A stretch of DNA of 64,000 bases from Thiodiazotropha sp040506705 (GCA_040506705.1 JBEVWG010000057.1:1-64000), one strand, 5' to 3'. Positions 26,148 to 36,040 are shown, counted from the stretch's first letter. Made by a program: numbers and translations. Notes: generated from the letters alone by a model not told the origin.

Positions 26148-27032
26148 CTAATTTTGGGTGTGCTGATTCTGGCTTGTACGACTTCTTACTTTGGGTGCCA
26201 ACACAACATCCATGATCTCTAATACCTTATCTGGAACTGCTTCCAGGTATCGATCCATATCCTGCTTTTGTAATCCAGTAGTTTGCAAGGCACCTTCATC
26301 GATCTGTTCGAAAACCTCTTCCAAGCTATAACCATTGATTTCAGCATCAGCTACTGCAGCAGCAATATGCAGCAGAGCTGTTTCAAGCTGATGCTGCTCA
26401 GCTGAGGATGGCCGGTGGTGACGTGCCACAACATCGACAATACTCTCTGGCAACTTCCACTTTCTTAACAGCGCTTCTCCAACATCCATGTGTGTAAACC
26501 CCAACACATCATGTTCGGTCTCAGCCAGTAAGCCATATTCACCGCCAGTTATCAGAAGGATATCCCTGGCCTCCTGGGGTAACTTGAGAAAAATAGCCAA
26601 ACGACCTATATCGTGTAGCACCCCCATAACAAACAACCGTTCGCTGTGGAGCACATGACAATGACTGGCAAGCTCTCCAGCAATCACCCCCGTGGTAATG
26701 GAGTATCGCCAATATTCAGCCATATCGACCAAATCGCCAGGGATACCGGTAAAGACTTTAGCTGCTGTGGTGGCCATAACCAGATTGCGCAGCTCTTCTG
26801 TACCGATAATGGTGATTGCTCTTGAAATAGTATCCACAGGTACCTGCAAACTAAAAAAAGCACTGTTTACTACTCTTAGCAGGCGGGCAGAGAGGTCAGA
26901 ATCCTGGGAAATAATATCCCCAAGCGTCAATGCAGAATAGTTAGGCGCGTCAATCAAACGATTCACTTTCACACAAACATCTGGCAGTGAGACCAGTTGA
27001 TCAAGCTCTATAACAAGTTGTTGCGGTGTCAT
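26148..27032 (-). CDS. HDOD domain signalling protein
   Basis: 294 residues. ATG at 27032 has GAGG 8 bases before it; a TTG at 27062 would extend the frame without a ribosome site. The HDOD domain spans about 10-210, with LVSLPDVCVKVNRLI, SQDSDLSARLLRVVNSAFF, AITIIGTEELRNLV and GVLHDIGRLAIFLKLP. HDOD proteins resemble HD phosphohydrolases but usually lack full catalytic residues and act in signalling, motility or stress control. Here an HD pair is present in LHDIGR, but the later residues were not verified. It stands alone upstream of recC and divergent from the small gene at 27222. Confidence 0.85.
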   Translation of the reverse strand: MTPQQLVIELDQLVSLPDVCVKVNRLIDAPNYSALTLGDIISQDSDLSARLLRVVNSAFFSLQVPVDTISRAITIIGTEELRNLVMATTAAKVFTGIPGDLVDMAEYWRYSITTGVIAGELASHCHVLHSERLFVMGVLHDIGRLAIFLKLPQEARDILLITGGEYGLLAETEHDVLGFTHMDVGEALLRKWKLPESIVDVVARHHRPSSAEQHQLETALLHIAAAVADAEINGYSLEEVFEQIDEGALQTTGLQKQDMDRYLEAVPDKVLEIMDVVLAPKVRSRTSQNQHTQN

Positions 27033-27221
27033 GACATGCGCCTCGCGAGGGTAATTCACCAACCAAACAAAAAAACACTTAATGCATTGATTTTAATTAC
27101 ATTATTGGATATTCGACTCAACCACAGTGGTTTATAAACCTATCCTCTTTCAATAGTTATCGACATAATAGGGCAAAGCTTGACCAAAACAGTATGTGAA
27201 ATCGCAGGAGTAAGCAGCACC

Positions 27222-27446
27222 ATGCCCTATTTCATTTTTAAAATCAGCCCAGACCAAACCCTTGAATATCTGGATGAAATAGAAAAATATCGATCAGCTC
27301 GCGAGAAGGTTAGAAGCCTGAGAGCAACCCACCAGGACGATGACGGAACCACATACAGAATGGTCTTTGCAAAAACCATTGGACAGGGTGAAATTCTGCT
27401 CACGCCATCCAACAACAATGAAGAACAGATCATCGGTGATGACTAG
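27222..27446 (+). CDS. Small conserved-looking protein of unknown function
   Basis: 74 residues beginning MPYFIFKISPDQTLEYLDEIEKY. The ATG has AGGAG 11 bases upstream; an earlier TTG at 27180 has none. The predicted fold is a strand, a charged helix (residues 10-35, rich in Glu, Lys and Arg) and two further strands (TYRMVFAKTIGQGEILLTP), ending in an acidic tail. No family is recognised. The TAG stop is the first part of a 37-base stem-loop repeat also present at 59362. It precedes the DUF1631 gene by 257 bases. Confidence 0.65.
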   Translation: MPYFIFKISPDQTLEYLDEIEKYRSAREKVRSLRATHQDDDGTTYRMVFAKTIGQGEILLTPSNNNEEQIIGDD

Positions 27447-27476
27447 GGCCTGTTAACACTAATCGAATAGGCCCTA
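27440..27476. repeat. 37-base stem-loop repeat, copy 1
   Basis: The segment begins TGACTAGGGCCTGTTAACAC and ends in AGGCCCTA; arms TAGGGCCT and AGGCCCTA can pair around a loop containing GTTAAC. It matches 59362-59398 at 36 of 37 positions. It overlaps the stop codon of the gene at 27222. A second hairpin, CTAAAAT/ATTTTAG, follows at 27487-27508. It may be a repeat-family element or a terminator stem; no T run follows. Confidence 0.7.
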
Positions 27477-27703
27477 GTGTAGTGTCCTAAAATGTTTAAC
27501 GATTTTAGCCTAACGAGAAGCTATGAAACGGCAACCACGGGCCGATAACACATTTATTCAAAAAGATATTGTTCATCTGATCTGTTCTTCATGCTAATCT
27601 TTATTGGATAGGTCATTTGCCTGGCCTCGGTAGCCGATAAAAGTCAGAAGCACTGCCAATAACTGGCGATGTAGCCCATGATCCATTGAAGGACCCGTCA
27701 ATA

Positions 27704-30070
27704 GTGTCTACAAAAGACAGAAAAAATAGATATCAGAGTCAGTTTCAGCCGGTGTTGAATCGCTGTAAGGATACTGTCATTGTATTCATCAATGCACTAA
27801 TGACAGAGCTGTTCAACAATACTGACAAAGCGCTCACTAGCTTTGCCCAAAAGGCTGAAACCAACGAGGTTCAGAACCGTTTTTTTGAAGCTATGGCAAT
27901 GATCAGAAATCGTCATGGATTAGTGGAACATGAATTTCGGGAATTGGTAAATGAGGGTTTTGATAAGTTCTGGAAAGACCAACCCGAGATAGACGGCTTC
28001 TCCAGCCTGGATGAGGATACGGAACTGGAACTGGTCGACCAGGAGTCTATGGACGTCAATACGGCCCTGGAGAATATGATCAGCCGTACTATAGGCCACC
28101 ACCGGGCTCAGCTTTATGCCCTGGGTCAAAGACTCAGCGTGGTCAGCGGCGGCCGCAGTGTCAAACACAAGCAGATTCCTTCTGGACCTCACCACCTCGC
28201 ACATGCCTTTAACGATGCTATTGACGCCCTGGGCCTGGAAGCACGTATCAAAGTCATCATACTTGCCCTGTTTGATAAGTATGTACTGAAGCAGCTGGGC
28301 TCAATCTACGACGATTTCAACAACAGCCTCAAAGAAGCAGGCGTTCTGCCCCACCTGCGCCCCTCCATTCAGAAGTCTCCTGACAGCAATGAGCCAGGAT
28401 CTGCAGATGGGGAAGAGCATGATGAAAACATGCCGGAGCAGACCCAGGAGGAGCTGGGAGAGGAACTGTTCGGCTCGATACTGGATATGATGGCCAATCG
28501 CAGGCGCGTATCCCCTGAAAAGGCTAAGGCCAAAGCCGCTGCCGCTCAAGCAGCAGGCAGACAGCCTGGTGCCTCTCCTCCAGCGACTCAAGAGAACCTG
28601 GTCAGTGCACTCGACAATATTCAGCCAGAAAAACGGTTTGAATATGTACCGGATATCAATGCACCCGGTAGTGCTATTGCAAATATAGAGATCGATGAGC
28701 AATTCCTCATCCGAGTCAAACACACACTGGCTGAGGAGCGGCATAAGCTCTACACAGAAGTTGGTGCTGACCGCCTGGAATCAGCAGACGAAGACACCAT
28801 CGATCTGGTCGGCATGTTGTTCGAATACATGTTGAATGATCCCGTATTGCCCGCTGTGGCAAAGGCGCTGATCAGTCATTTGCACACACCCTACCTCAAA
28901 GTCGCGATTATCGACCGTAAGTTACTCACCGACAGTGATCATGAAGCCAGACAACTTCTTGATTCCCTCGTTGAAGCAGGTAGCCATTGGATAGACGAAC
29001 GCAATCTGAAACGGGGTATTTATCCCGATATGCAGAATGTGGTCGACCGTGTATTGAAAGAGTTTTCTGACAACGTCAGCTTGTTTGGCACCCTGCTGGA
29101 AAATTTCAAGAAACGCATGGATGAGTTCCGTCGTAAATCGGACATTCTTGAAAAACGCGCTCAGGATTCCATCAAAGGCCGGGAAAAACTGAATATTGCC
29201 CGCCAACGCTCTTCTCAAGAGATGAAAGCTCGTTCGTTCAGTGAGCACCTTCCCAAGCCTGCAAAAGAGTTTCTCGAACAGACCTGGGTCGACAAGCTCA
29301 TTTTTGTTTTACTGCGTCACCCAGACGGTGAGATGAGTGAAGACTGGAAAGAGGCCCTGCAGATTGCTGACGAAATCGCCTGGGCATTCGAGCCAAAAAC
29401 AGAAAAAGAGCGGCAGGAACTGGAGCAAACCCTGCCTGATTTACGTAGATCTATTGAGCAAGGCCTGGCCTCATTGGGCGGTTTTCACCAGGAAAAGAGC
29501 CAAACACTGTTTGGTCTGCTCAGTAGTGCCGAGACAGCCACTATCGCTTCAGAACAAGCCACTATTACGACACCGGAAAGACCCCCTCAAAAAGAGGCTG
29601 AGGTTGTTGATGAAGCCAAAGAGCCGCTGACCAAGCCCCAGTTGAAGGCAGTGCCAAGTAAGGCTCCGGATAGTGCTGATGATTCGGTTTCTGATGATGA
29701 GTCCATACCTGAAGATGAAGAAGCGATGATGGAAAAATTGCGCAAAATTCGCTTCGGGACCTGGTTTGAAATTCGTGATGCTCAAAGCGGTGAGACTAAA
29801 AAGGTTAAACTTTCCTGGCTCAGCCCCCTTACCGCGTCATGTATGTTTGTCGATCGTGCTGGTGTTCAAACCGCCATCAAACCACTTAGAACACTGGCTC
29901 AAGAGATTTTAAAAGGAGAATCAACCATCCTGGAAGACAGTGGAGACCCATTCGTCGAAAGGACACTGCATGCTATTCGTCGCATGCTGCAGCGCTCACT
30001 GAAAACCACCGAAGATATTGCCAGTGAGTTGATCGAGGATGAGGAGAATGACGGCAAAGAAGCCCGATAA
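27704..30070 (+). CDS. DUF1631 domain-containing protein
   Basis: About 788 residues from GTG at 27704, which has AAGGA 10 bases upstream; TTG at 27686 is a possible longer start without a ribosome site. The sequence matches the DUF1631 family of large gammaproteobacterial proteins of unknown role. The N-terminal helical part has FINALMTELFNNTDKALTSFA; the central part has FEYMLNDPVLPAVAKALISHL and FGTLLENFKKRMDEFRRK. A Pro, Glu and Ala-rich linker precedes a C-terminal beta domain near 690-735 (FGTWFEIRDAQSGETKKVKL). That last domain resembles the PilZ-like ends of this family (inference). A PilZ protein gene follows 14 bases later, so both may answer to cyclic di-GMP. Confidence 0.85.
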   Translation: MSTKDRKNRYQSQFQPVLNRCKDTVIVFINALMTELFNNTDKALTSFAQKAETNEVQNRFFEAMAMIRNRHGLVEHEFRELVNEGFDKFWKDQPEIDGFSSLDEDTELELVDQESMDVNTALENMISRTIGHHRAQLYALGQRLSVVSGGRSVKHKQIPSGPHHLAHAFNDAIDALGLEARIKVIILALFDKYVLKQLGSIYDDFNNSLKEAGVLPHLRPSIQKSPDSNEPGSADGEEHDENMPEQTQEELGEELFGSILDMMANRRRVSPEKAKAKAAAAQAAGRQPGASPPATQENLVSALDNIQPEKRFEYVPDINAPGSAIANIEIDEQFLIRVKHTLAEERHKLYTEVGADRLESADEDTIDLVGMLFEYMLNDPVLPAVAKALISHLHTPYLKVAIIDRKLLTDSDHEARQLLDSLVEAGSHWIDERNLKRGIYPDMQNVVDRVLKEFSDNVSLFGTLLENFKKRMDEFRRKSDILEKRAQDSIKGREKLNIARQRSSQEMKARSFSEHLPKPAKEFLEQTWVDKLIFVLLRHPDGEMSEDWKEALQIADEIAWAFEPKTEKERQELEQTLPDLRRSIEQGLASLGGFHQEKSQTLFGLLSSAETATIASEQATITTPERPPQKEAEVVDEAKEPLTKPQLKAVPSKAPDSADDSVSDDESIPEDEEAMMEKLRKIRFGTWFEIRDAQSGETKKVKLSWLSPLTASCMFVDRAGVQTAIKPLRTLAQEILKGESTILEDSGDPFVERTLHAIRRMLQRSLKTTEDIASELIEDEENDGKEAR

Positions 30071-30084
30071 TTTTAGGAGACATC

Positions 30085-30420
30085 ATGCAAGATAAACGTC
30101 AAACTCCGCGAAAGGTGGCTGACCAGATTTTAGAATTACACGACAAGGTCTCAGGTAGCAGTCTGGGAAGACTTGTCAATATAAGTGCTGAAGGACTGAT
30201 GTTACTCAGCCAGGAACCGATGATAACCGGATCTGTGTTTCAGCTGAGCTTGATTGACCCACAATCCAAAGACAAGCCAACAGATTTCAGTGCTGAGGTT
30301 GTGTGGTGCACAGAAGCATCGCAACCGGATAGCTATTGGAGTGGCTTCAGAATCCTTGAGATCGCAAATGACGATATTCTTCATATCGATAAGCTGATAC
30401 TCACTTGGTATACGGATTAA
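30085..30420 (+). CDS. PilZ domain protein
   Basis: 111 residues, a single PilZ domain. The N-terminus MQDKRQTPRKVA carries the basic stretch, and LGRLVNISAEGLMLLSQEP matches the (D/N)xSxxG part of the PilZ cyclic di-GMP site. VVWCTEASQPDSYWSGFRIL is the closing beta segment. The usual RxxxR is only partly recognisable as R5-Q-T-P-R9. AGGAG precedes the ATG. It is in an operon with the DUF1631 gene. Such proteins bind cyclic di-GMP to regulate motility, polysaccharide or secretion. Confidence 0.85.
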   Translation: MQDKRQTPRKVADQILELHDKVSGSSLGRLVNISAEGLMLLSQEPMITGSVFQLSLIDPQSKDKPTDFSAEVVWCTEASQPDSYWSGFRILEIANDDILHIDKLILTWYTD

Positions 30421-30499
30421 CCAGCCTTTGAGAACAAATAGAGATTGTGGTGATTGTTAAGGAGAGTCAGAGCGAGACAGAAACTTAAATCTCATCGGT

Positions 30500-31135
30500 T
30501 CAGTTCAACATTGCCAGGCGATTTCGTTCAAACTCATTCAACACTTTTTTCACATAGTTTTGTGTTTCAGGATAAGGGGGGATTTTCTTCCCATACTTGA
30601 TGACTGCGTTTTCACCCGCATTATAGGCAGCAAGCGCCAGCTTGATGTCAAACTCAAACATTTTCAGCAGATCCTTTAGATACTCTGCGCCACCCCGCAA
30701 ATTTTGCTCAGGGTCATAAGAGTTCGCCACACCATATCTTTTTGCCGTGGCAGGCATCAATTGCATCAGCCCTTGTGCACCTTTTCTTGAGACTGCCTTA
30801 GGATCATATGCAGATTCCACTCGCACAACGGCATGCAGCAAGCCCGGGTGTAGATGCAGCCGTTTCGCTATATCATCTATGAAGGGTGTGACTTTAGCTT
30901 TGTTTTCACGCAATTTTGCCAGACTGTAACGACTGTTCCGGCTTTTTTTCTTGCCACTGCGCCATACCAGCCGATAATTGCCTTTCATCGGTTTGTCAGT
31001 GAAGTGAGTGCTGCCGTTCGGCCCCTTGTATTTGTAAATCTCAGCCTCTACCGAGAGTGGCATGAGGAATACCAGCCCCGCCAGGAACAGTATTCCCACA
31101 GCTCCCCTTGCAGTTTTGAAATTTATTTCAGACAC
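30500..31135 (-). CDS. Lytic transglycosylase with SLT domain
   Basis: 211 residues. A hydrophobic signal (residues 11-31, cleavage near SVEA) sends it to the periplasm. A DUF4124-like segment follows (IYKYKGPNGSTHFTDKP, about 33-50), then a basic linker. The SLT domain occupies about 85-205, with catalytic Glu107 in VVRVESAYDP, GAQGLMQLMPATAKRYG and LALAAYNAGENAV. It cleaves peptidoglycan to make anhydro-muropeptides. The start is GTG at 31135. It is converging on the PilZ gene and next to ychJ, so no functional cluster is evident. Confidence 0.9.
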   Translation of the reverse strand: MSEINFKTARGAVGILFLAGLVFLMPLSVEAEIYKYKGPNGSTHFTDKPMKGNYRLVWRSGKKKSRNSRYSLAKLRENKAKVTPFIDDIAKRLHLHPGLLHAVVRVESAYDPKAVSRKGAQGLMQLMPATAKRYGVANSYDPEQNLRGGAEYLKDLLKMFEFDIKLALAAYNAGENAVIKYGKKIPPYPETQNYVKKVLNEFERNRLAMLN

Positions 31136-31231
31136 AGCCCATCTCTTAGATCAACTATTAAGAGTGGTGTCGGCTTGCAGGCTTTAAACTTGAAATTCAA
31201 GATTCTCCAGATCCTCTTATATCAGCACTAT

Positions 31232-31720
31232 TCAAGCACCACAGCACTTTTTGAATTTTTTACCACTACCACAGGGACATGGCTCGTTTCTTCCGACTTT
31301 AGGCTGTTTTCGAACCTCTGTCTTTGGCGATACCAACTCGCCGTCAACAAAATACCATTTACCGTCCACTCTGGTGAAATGGCTAATTTCGTGGTGGGGT
31401 CGAATCGTTCCCCGCTCCTTGTAGGTTGCTATAAACTCGACGCTCCCCTCTTCGTCATCAGCAGTGCCTTTATCTGTCTCAACCACCTCTAACTTCAACC
31501 ACTCTGAATTTTCAGCCCAGCGGCGGGTAGCATTTATATCATGATCATGACGATGATCGGGATGAAGAGAGTGATGCAGAAATTCAGGGTTATTGATTAC
31601 AAATGCACAGTAGCGTGCACGCATCAGTGTTTCTGCGGTAGCTGCTTGCGTATTGCCTTTCAGAATTGGTTCACAGCAGGTCTCAAACTCATTGCCTGAC
31701 CCGCAATAACATTCTGCCAT
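31232..31720 (-). CDS. YchJ family SEC-C motif protein
   Basis: 162 residues with a SEC-C zinc knuckle at each end: CYCGSGNEFETCC at about 4-16 and EPCPCGSGKKFKKCCGA at the C-terminus. The middle (LMRARYCAFVINNPEFL through ISHFTRVDGKWYFVDG) is the NTF2-like YchJ/UPF0225 domain. Function is unknown; the knuckles resemble those on SecA that bind zinc and contact the ribosome or SecB. GGGAGAG precedes the ATG with good spacing. It ends 97 bases before the transglycosylase start, on the same strand. Confidence 0.9.
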   Translation of the reverse strand: MAECYCGSGNEFETCCEPILKGNTQAATAETLMRARYCAFVINNPEFLHHSLHPDHRHDHDINATRRWAENSEWLKLEVVETDKGTADDEEGSVEFIATYKERGTIRPHHEISHFTRVDGKWYFVDGELVSPKTEVRKQPKVGRNEPCPCGSGKKFKKCCGA

Positions 31721-32101
31721 CTTTCTCTCCCAACTTGTTCAGAGGTTCCATAGGGGTAAGTTGGGGGAAACAATACCATGAGGTCAGCACAGCACCAAGA
31801 TACGGCACCATCTGATTGAATAATTTTGCTGGAGATCACGCGCCTTGGTAAGCAAGGCCAGGCATTTGATAAAAATGGGCATTGTTAGCCCAACCTATTG
31901 TTTTTATTAGTAACAGTAAAAAAAGGCGGGTGCTGAACCCACCTTTATGCCTCTTTCATCGAGGCGATACTGTCAGGCGGAACGAGCCCATCTTGAAATC
32001 CCCTGTTCTCACTTTACCGGTTTAGAGAACTTCTAGGTTTCGCTCCTACGGGATGAATTATACTTGATGAATATGAAGATTTTATGACGCTTACTGACTA
32101 T
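31721..32101. other. Spacer between ychJ and hrpA
   Basis: 381 bases without a gene. It holds the hrpA terminator at 31918-31946 and probably the ychJ promoter. No tRNA, riboswitch or repeat was recognised in the rest. Confidence 0.5.
31918..31946 (-). terminator. Rho-independent terminator downstream of hrpA
   Basis: Read on the minus strand, AAAGGTGGGT and ACCCGCCTTT form a 10-pair stem (one G-U pair) with a five-base loop, followed by seven T residues in all. It lies about 155 bases after the hrpA stop. Confidence 0.75.
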
Positions 32102-35100
32102 TCAAAGACCCAGCTCCCGTGCCCGTCTCTCCAGACGCTTTATCGAAATGGGGTATTTTGTACCCAATTCCTGAGCAAAAAGTGAAATTCTCAGCTCCTC
32201 CAACCCCCAACGTATCTCTTCGATTCTTTCATCCGCTCGCCCCTCTTTTCTGCACAATTCATCCCACTGCTGCCACTTCAGCTGTAGACCAGCCATCTCC
32301 TGCATCCTCTGTTGATCCCTGACAGCAGAATGAGCCAACTTTTCAGCTCGTTTTAGCACCCCATTCAGGTATCGGGGATACTCCTGAAGCTGCGTTTCAG
32401 GGACTGATTGCAAGAACCCCTTATAGAGCAGTCGATCCAGATGGCTCTGCATATCCAGGACCGACTTCATCCAATTTATCTGGCTGATGGAATTCACCGC
32501 TTTATGTGCCTGATTATAGGCTTCCAATATATTCAGCAGTTGCTTGCACATCTCATTGGAGATGGTCATCAATGCCCCTTTGCATGAGGTGCAGCGGGAT
32601 TCAAAACTGGCCGCGTCCCTAATTTCGGACTGACCATCCAGAAAGGTCTTGTCGAAGACCTTATTGACCAGTTCATTCTCAATATTTTTAGCCTGTAAGT
32701 TACCGATACCTTCAGGCGCAGTGGGAACCTTGGCGTACATCAGTCGTATGCGATCCAAATTCAACAGATTCTTACGTAGATAGCGCGTCTCCTTAGGCAG
32801 CTTGAGCATCAGCAGACGTCTCACACCGGCTTTATGTGCCGCCTGAGCATTGAACTCAGAATCGAGTAGTTGAATGGCGACACTATCACCTTCGTCTATC
32901 AGTGATGGATAGCCTTGCAGTAGAATCCCCCCCTGCTCCACCGCCAACTGCTTGGGTAGTGGTTCAAAATCCCAGGATTTCAATCCATTGCGTTCCAGTT
33001 CCGGTGAACTGAGCTGGCGGTGCTCAGCCCTTTTCTGGGTCGCATGTTGTCTCTTCAAGCTGGATAGATTGCGGCTTGATTCCAACTGTTTACCTGATTG
33101 ATCGACAACCTTCAGGCGCATTTGCAGATGCAGCGGTAGATCGTTCTGATTCCAGGCATCCTCTGGAATATGTACACCACTTAGCTGCTTCAGTCTCTCC
33201 CCCAAAACCTGCACTAGTGGACGATCGCTGGGCTTAACGCCTGACAGGCAAGCATCAGCAAAGTCGGGTACCGGTACAAAAGAGCGGCGTATTGACTTAG
33301 GCAGCCCTCTGATCAGCATAATGACACGCTCTCGCAACATGCCGGGGACAAGCCATTGCAGGCGGGCATCGCTGACCTGGTTGAGCACATCCTGAGGTAC
33401 GACCAGGGTCACACCATCGGCATTGGTACCTGGTTCAAATTGATACTCCAATGGTAGCCGCATACCATTTAAATCGAGCTTCTCAGGGAACAGATCACTC
33501 GAAACCCGTTGCGACTCATCACGCATCAGATCTGCTTCTCTAAGATAGAGCAACTTCGGTTTGTCCTTTGACTGTTTACGCAACCATTTCTCGAAGGCAG
33601 GCGTGGTGGATATACCCTCAGCGATCCGTTCCTCATAAAAGCTGTAGATACGCTCCTCATCCACCAAAATATCCCGTCGCCTCGATTTCGCCTCGAGTTC
33701 ATGTATTTCAGCAATCAACTCCTGATTGTGTCTCCAGAAAGGGGCTCGGGTATGGAAATCCCCATCTACCAGAGCAGAACGGATAAAGACTTCCCTGGCG
33801 ACGACCGGGTCAATGGGACTGAAATTTATCTTTCGTCTGGGGGTCAGTGTAATGCCGAAAAGGGTTACCTTCTCATAACCGGCAACTTGTCCCCGCTTCT
33901 TCTCCCAATGGGGCTCTGAATAGCTTCGTTTCAGCAGATGACCTGCAGATTTTTCTATCCATTCAGGCTGAACCTGCGCAATGGTTCTGGCATAGAGTTT
34001 TGTTGTTTCCACTAACTCTGCCGCGATAATCCATTTTGGCTGCTTCTTGAAGAGACCTGAGCCTGGGTAGATAAAAAAACGGCTGTTTCGAGCCCCCATG
34101 TAGTCATGAGACTTACTTTTAAATCCAATATGGCTCAGCAGACCACTGAGCAACGCCATATGAATCTCTTCATAGCCCGCCTCTGCAGTCGCCTCTCGAT
34201 AACCCATCTCATGCATCTGGCCACGTAACTGGGCATGGATATCATGCCACTCCTGTAGACGATTCCAGGAGAGAAAGTGCTGTTTGCACCAGCTATGAAA
34301 CTTCCTTTTGGAGAGGTGTTTGCGTTGCTCTTCAACCTCTTTCCAGAGGGACAGATAGCCCATAAAATCAGACTGCTCATGGCGATGCTTTGCATGAGCT
34401 TCATCCGCCTGCTGCTGCTTCTCAAGCGGACGCTCCCTGGGATCCTGAACGCTCAATGCCGCTGCAATCACCAATACTTCTGACAGGCAGTGATGATGAG
34501 CCGCTTCAAGCAACATCCTGCCAATGCGTGGATCAACCGGCAGACGTGAAAGATGTCGTCCCAATCGGGTAACCCGGCGATCACCATCTACAGCACCGAT
34601 CTCCTCCAATACCCGATAGCCATCTTTGATCAAGCGGTCGTCTGGAGGATCGATAAAGGGAAAATCACTGATATCCCCCAGTCCAAGCAGTTTCATCTGC
34701 AGGATGACTGAGGCTAGATTGGTTCGCTGGATTTCTGCTTCTGTAAACAGTGGGCGTTGAGTGAAATCCTCCTCGGTATAGAGTCGGATGCAGATACCGG
34801 CAGCGACACGTCCACAGCGTCCTTTCCGTTGATCAGCTGAGGCCTGAGAGACTCGCTCTATGGGTAGTCGCTGCACCTTGCTGCGATGGCTGTAGCGGCT
34901 GATACGGGCAAAGCCGGTATCAATCACATAACGGATACCGGGAACTGTCAGTGATGTCTCTGCCACATTGGTGGCCAGGACGATCCTGCGACTGGAATGA
35001 GGCTTAAAAACCCTCCCCTGCTCCTGAGCGCTCAATCTTGCATAAAGTGGCACCAGTTCAGTTGCTTTCAATTTATGTTTGCGCAGGTTTTCTGCAGTCT

Positions 35101-36040
35101 CGCGTATCTCCCGCTCACCACTCAGGAAAACCAGTATGTCTCCATGGGAGACAAGGGAGAGCTCATCCACGGCATCGACAATCGCCTGCTGCATCGGATC
35201 ATCGCGTTCATTTTCCGGCTCATCCTCTTGTGTACGATAACGCACCTCTACTGGATAGGTGCGCCCCGACACCTCGATGATAGGTGCCTGATCGAAGTGA
35301 TCGGCAAAACGCTGAGGATCAATCGTTGCTGAGGTAACGATCAGTTTCAGGTCAGGTCTCTTAGGCAGTAGCTGCTTCAGATAGCCCAGCATAAAATCGA
35401 TATTCAGGCTTCGCTCATGGGCTTCATCAATGATCAGAGTGTCATATTGGTTAAGATAGGGATCTTGCTGTATCTCTGCCAGCAGGATGCCGTCAGTCAT
35501 CAACTTGATATGCGTCAGTGGGCCTACATGGTCGCTGAAGCGGATTTTATATCCTGCATGCTCTCCCGTTTTAGAGTCCAGTTCTGCGGCGACCCTGGCT
35601 GCCAGAGCACGTGCTGCCATACGTCGTGGTTGAGTATGACCGATAAACCCGGACACGCCTCGTCCAAGACTCAGGCAGATTTTCGGTAGCTGTGTCGATT
35701 TGCCTGATCCAGTCTCACCACAAAGAATCACTACCTGATTTTCTGAAATCAATCTCTTGATCTCATCCAAGCGCTGACTGACCGGCAGCTCAGAAGGAAA
35801 CGAGGGTCGTGGGATCAGTGCCTGACGCTTTTCAAGTCTCTGCTGGGAGGCCTTGATCTGCTGTGTGAGATCGAGCATCGCCTTAGAGTAGTTGGCATCC
35901 TTTTCAGCGCGCTTTTTCAAACCCCGCAGGCGTCGCCTGAATCGATGACGATCTGCCATCATACAGTGCTCCAGCTCCTTGAAATCGGGGAGAGAATCCA
36001 GCTTCAGGATCGACTCTTTATCTGATGTTTCTCGCTGCAC
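32102..36040 (-). CDS. hrpA: ATP-dependent RNA helicase HrpA
   Basis: 1312 residues from GTG at 36040, close to the 1300 of E. coli HrpA; TTTAGG lies 6 bases before it. TTG at 36151 would add 37 residues of poor character. The DEAH helicase core has GETGSGKSTQLPKI (P-loop), LIIDEAHERSLNID, LIVTSATIDPQRF and QRKGRCGRVAAGICIRLY, then the HA2 and OB-fold regions and a long DUF3418 C-terminal half. HrpA is involved in mRNA processing and rescue of stalled or collided ribosomes. It stands as a single gene; a terminator lies downstream. Confidence 0.95.
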   Translation of the reverse strand: MQRETSDKESILKLDSLPDFKELEHCMMADRHRFRRRLRGLKKRAEKDANYSKAMLDLTQQIKASQQRLEKRQALIPRPSFPSELPVSQRLDEIKRLISENQVVILCGETGSGKSTQLPKICLSLGRGVSGFIGHTQPRRMAARALAARVAAELDSKTGEHAGYKIRFSDHVGPLTHIKLMTDGILLAEIQQDPYLNQYDTLIIDEAHERSLNIDFMLGYLKQLLPKRPDLKLIVTSATIDPQRFADHFDQAPIIEVSGRTYPVEVRYRTQEDEPENERDDPMQQAIVDAVDELSLVSHGDILVFLSGEREIRETAENLRKHKLKATELVPLYARLSAQEQGRVFKPHSSRRIVLATNVAETSLTVPGIRYVIDTGFARISRYSHRSKVQRLPIERVSQASADQRKGRCGRVAAGICIRLYTEEDFTQRPLFTEAEIQRTNLASVILQMKLLGLGDISDFPFIDPPDDRLIKDGYRVLEEIGAVDGDRRVTRLGRHLSRLPVDPRIGRMLLEAAHHHCLSEVLVIAAALSVQDPRERPLEKQQQADEAHAKHRHEQSDFMGYLSLWKEVEEQRKHLSKRKFHSWCKQHFLSWNRLQEWHDIHAQLRGQMHEMGYREATAEAGYEEIHMALLSGLLSHIGFKSKSHDYMGARNSRFFIYPGSGLFKKQPKWIIAAELVETTKLYARTIAQVQPEWIEKSAGHLLKRSYSEPHWEKKRGQVAGYEKVTLFGITLTPRRKINFSPIDPVVAREVFIRSALVDGDFHTRAPFWRHNQELIAEIHELEAKSRRRDILVDEERIYSFYEERIAEGISTTPAFEKWLRKQSKDKPKLLYLREADLMRDESQRVSSDLFPEKLDLNGMRLPLEYQFEPGTNADGVTLVVPQDVLNQVSDARLQWLVPGMLRERVIMLIRGLPKSIRRSFVPVPDFADACLSGVKPSDRPLVQVLGERLKQLSGVHIPEDAWNQNDLPLHLQMRLKVVDQSGKQLESSRNLSSLKRQHATQKRAEHRQLSSPELERNGLKSWDFEPLPKQLAVEQGGILLQGYPSLIDEGDSVAIQLLDSEFNAQAAHKAGVRRLLMLKLPKETRYLRKNLLNLDRIRLMYAKVPTAPEGIGNLQAKNIENELVNKVFDKTFLDGQSEIRDAASFESRCTSCKGALMTISNEMCKQLLNILEAYNQAHKAVNSISQINWMKSVLDMQSHLDRLLYKGFLQSVPETQLQEYPRYLNGVLKRAEKLAHSAVRDQQRMQEMAGLQLKWQQWDELCRKEGRADERIEEIRWGLEELRISLFAQELGTKYPISIKRLERRARELGL

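Noticed and set aside
27600..27700. GGTAGCCGATAAAAG-like text before the DUF1631 gene, considered as a cyclic di-GMP riboswitch
   Set aside because: The conserved GEMM core and its receptor helices are absent.
31390..31425. GGGGTCGAATCGTTCCCC, another T-arm-like stem
   Set aside because: Inside ychJ in frame; no other tRNA arms.
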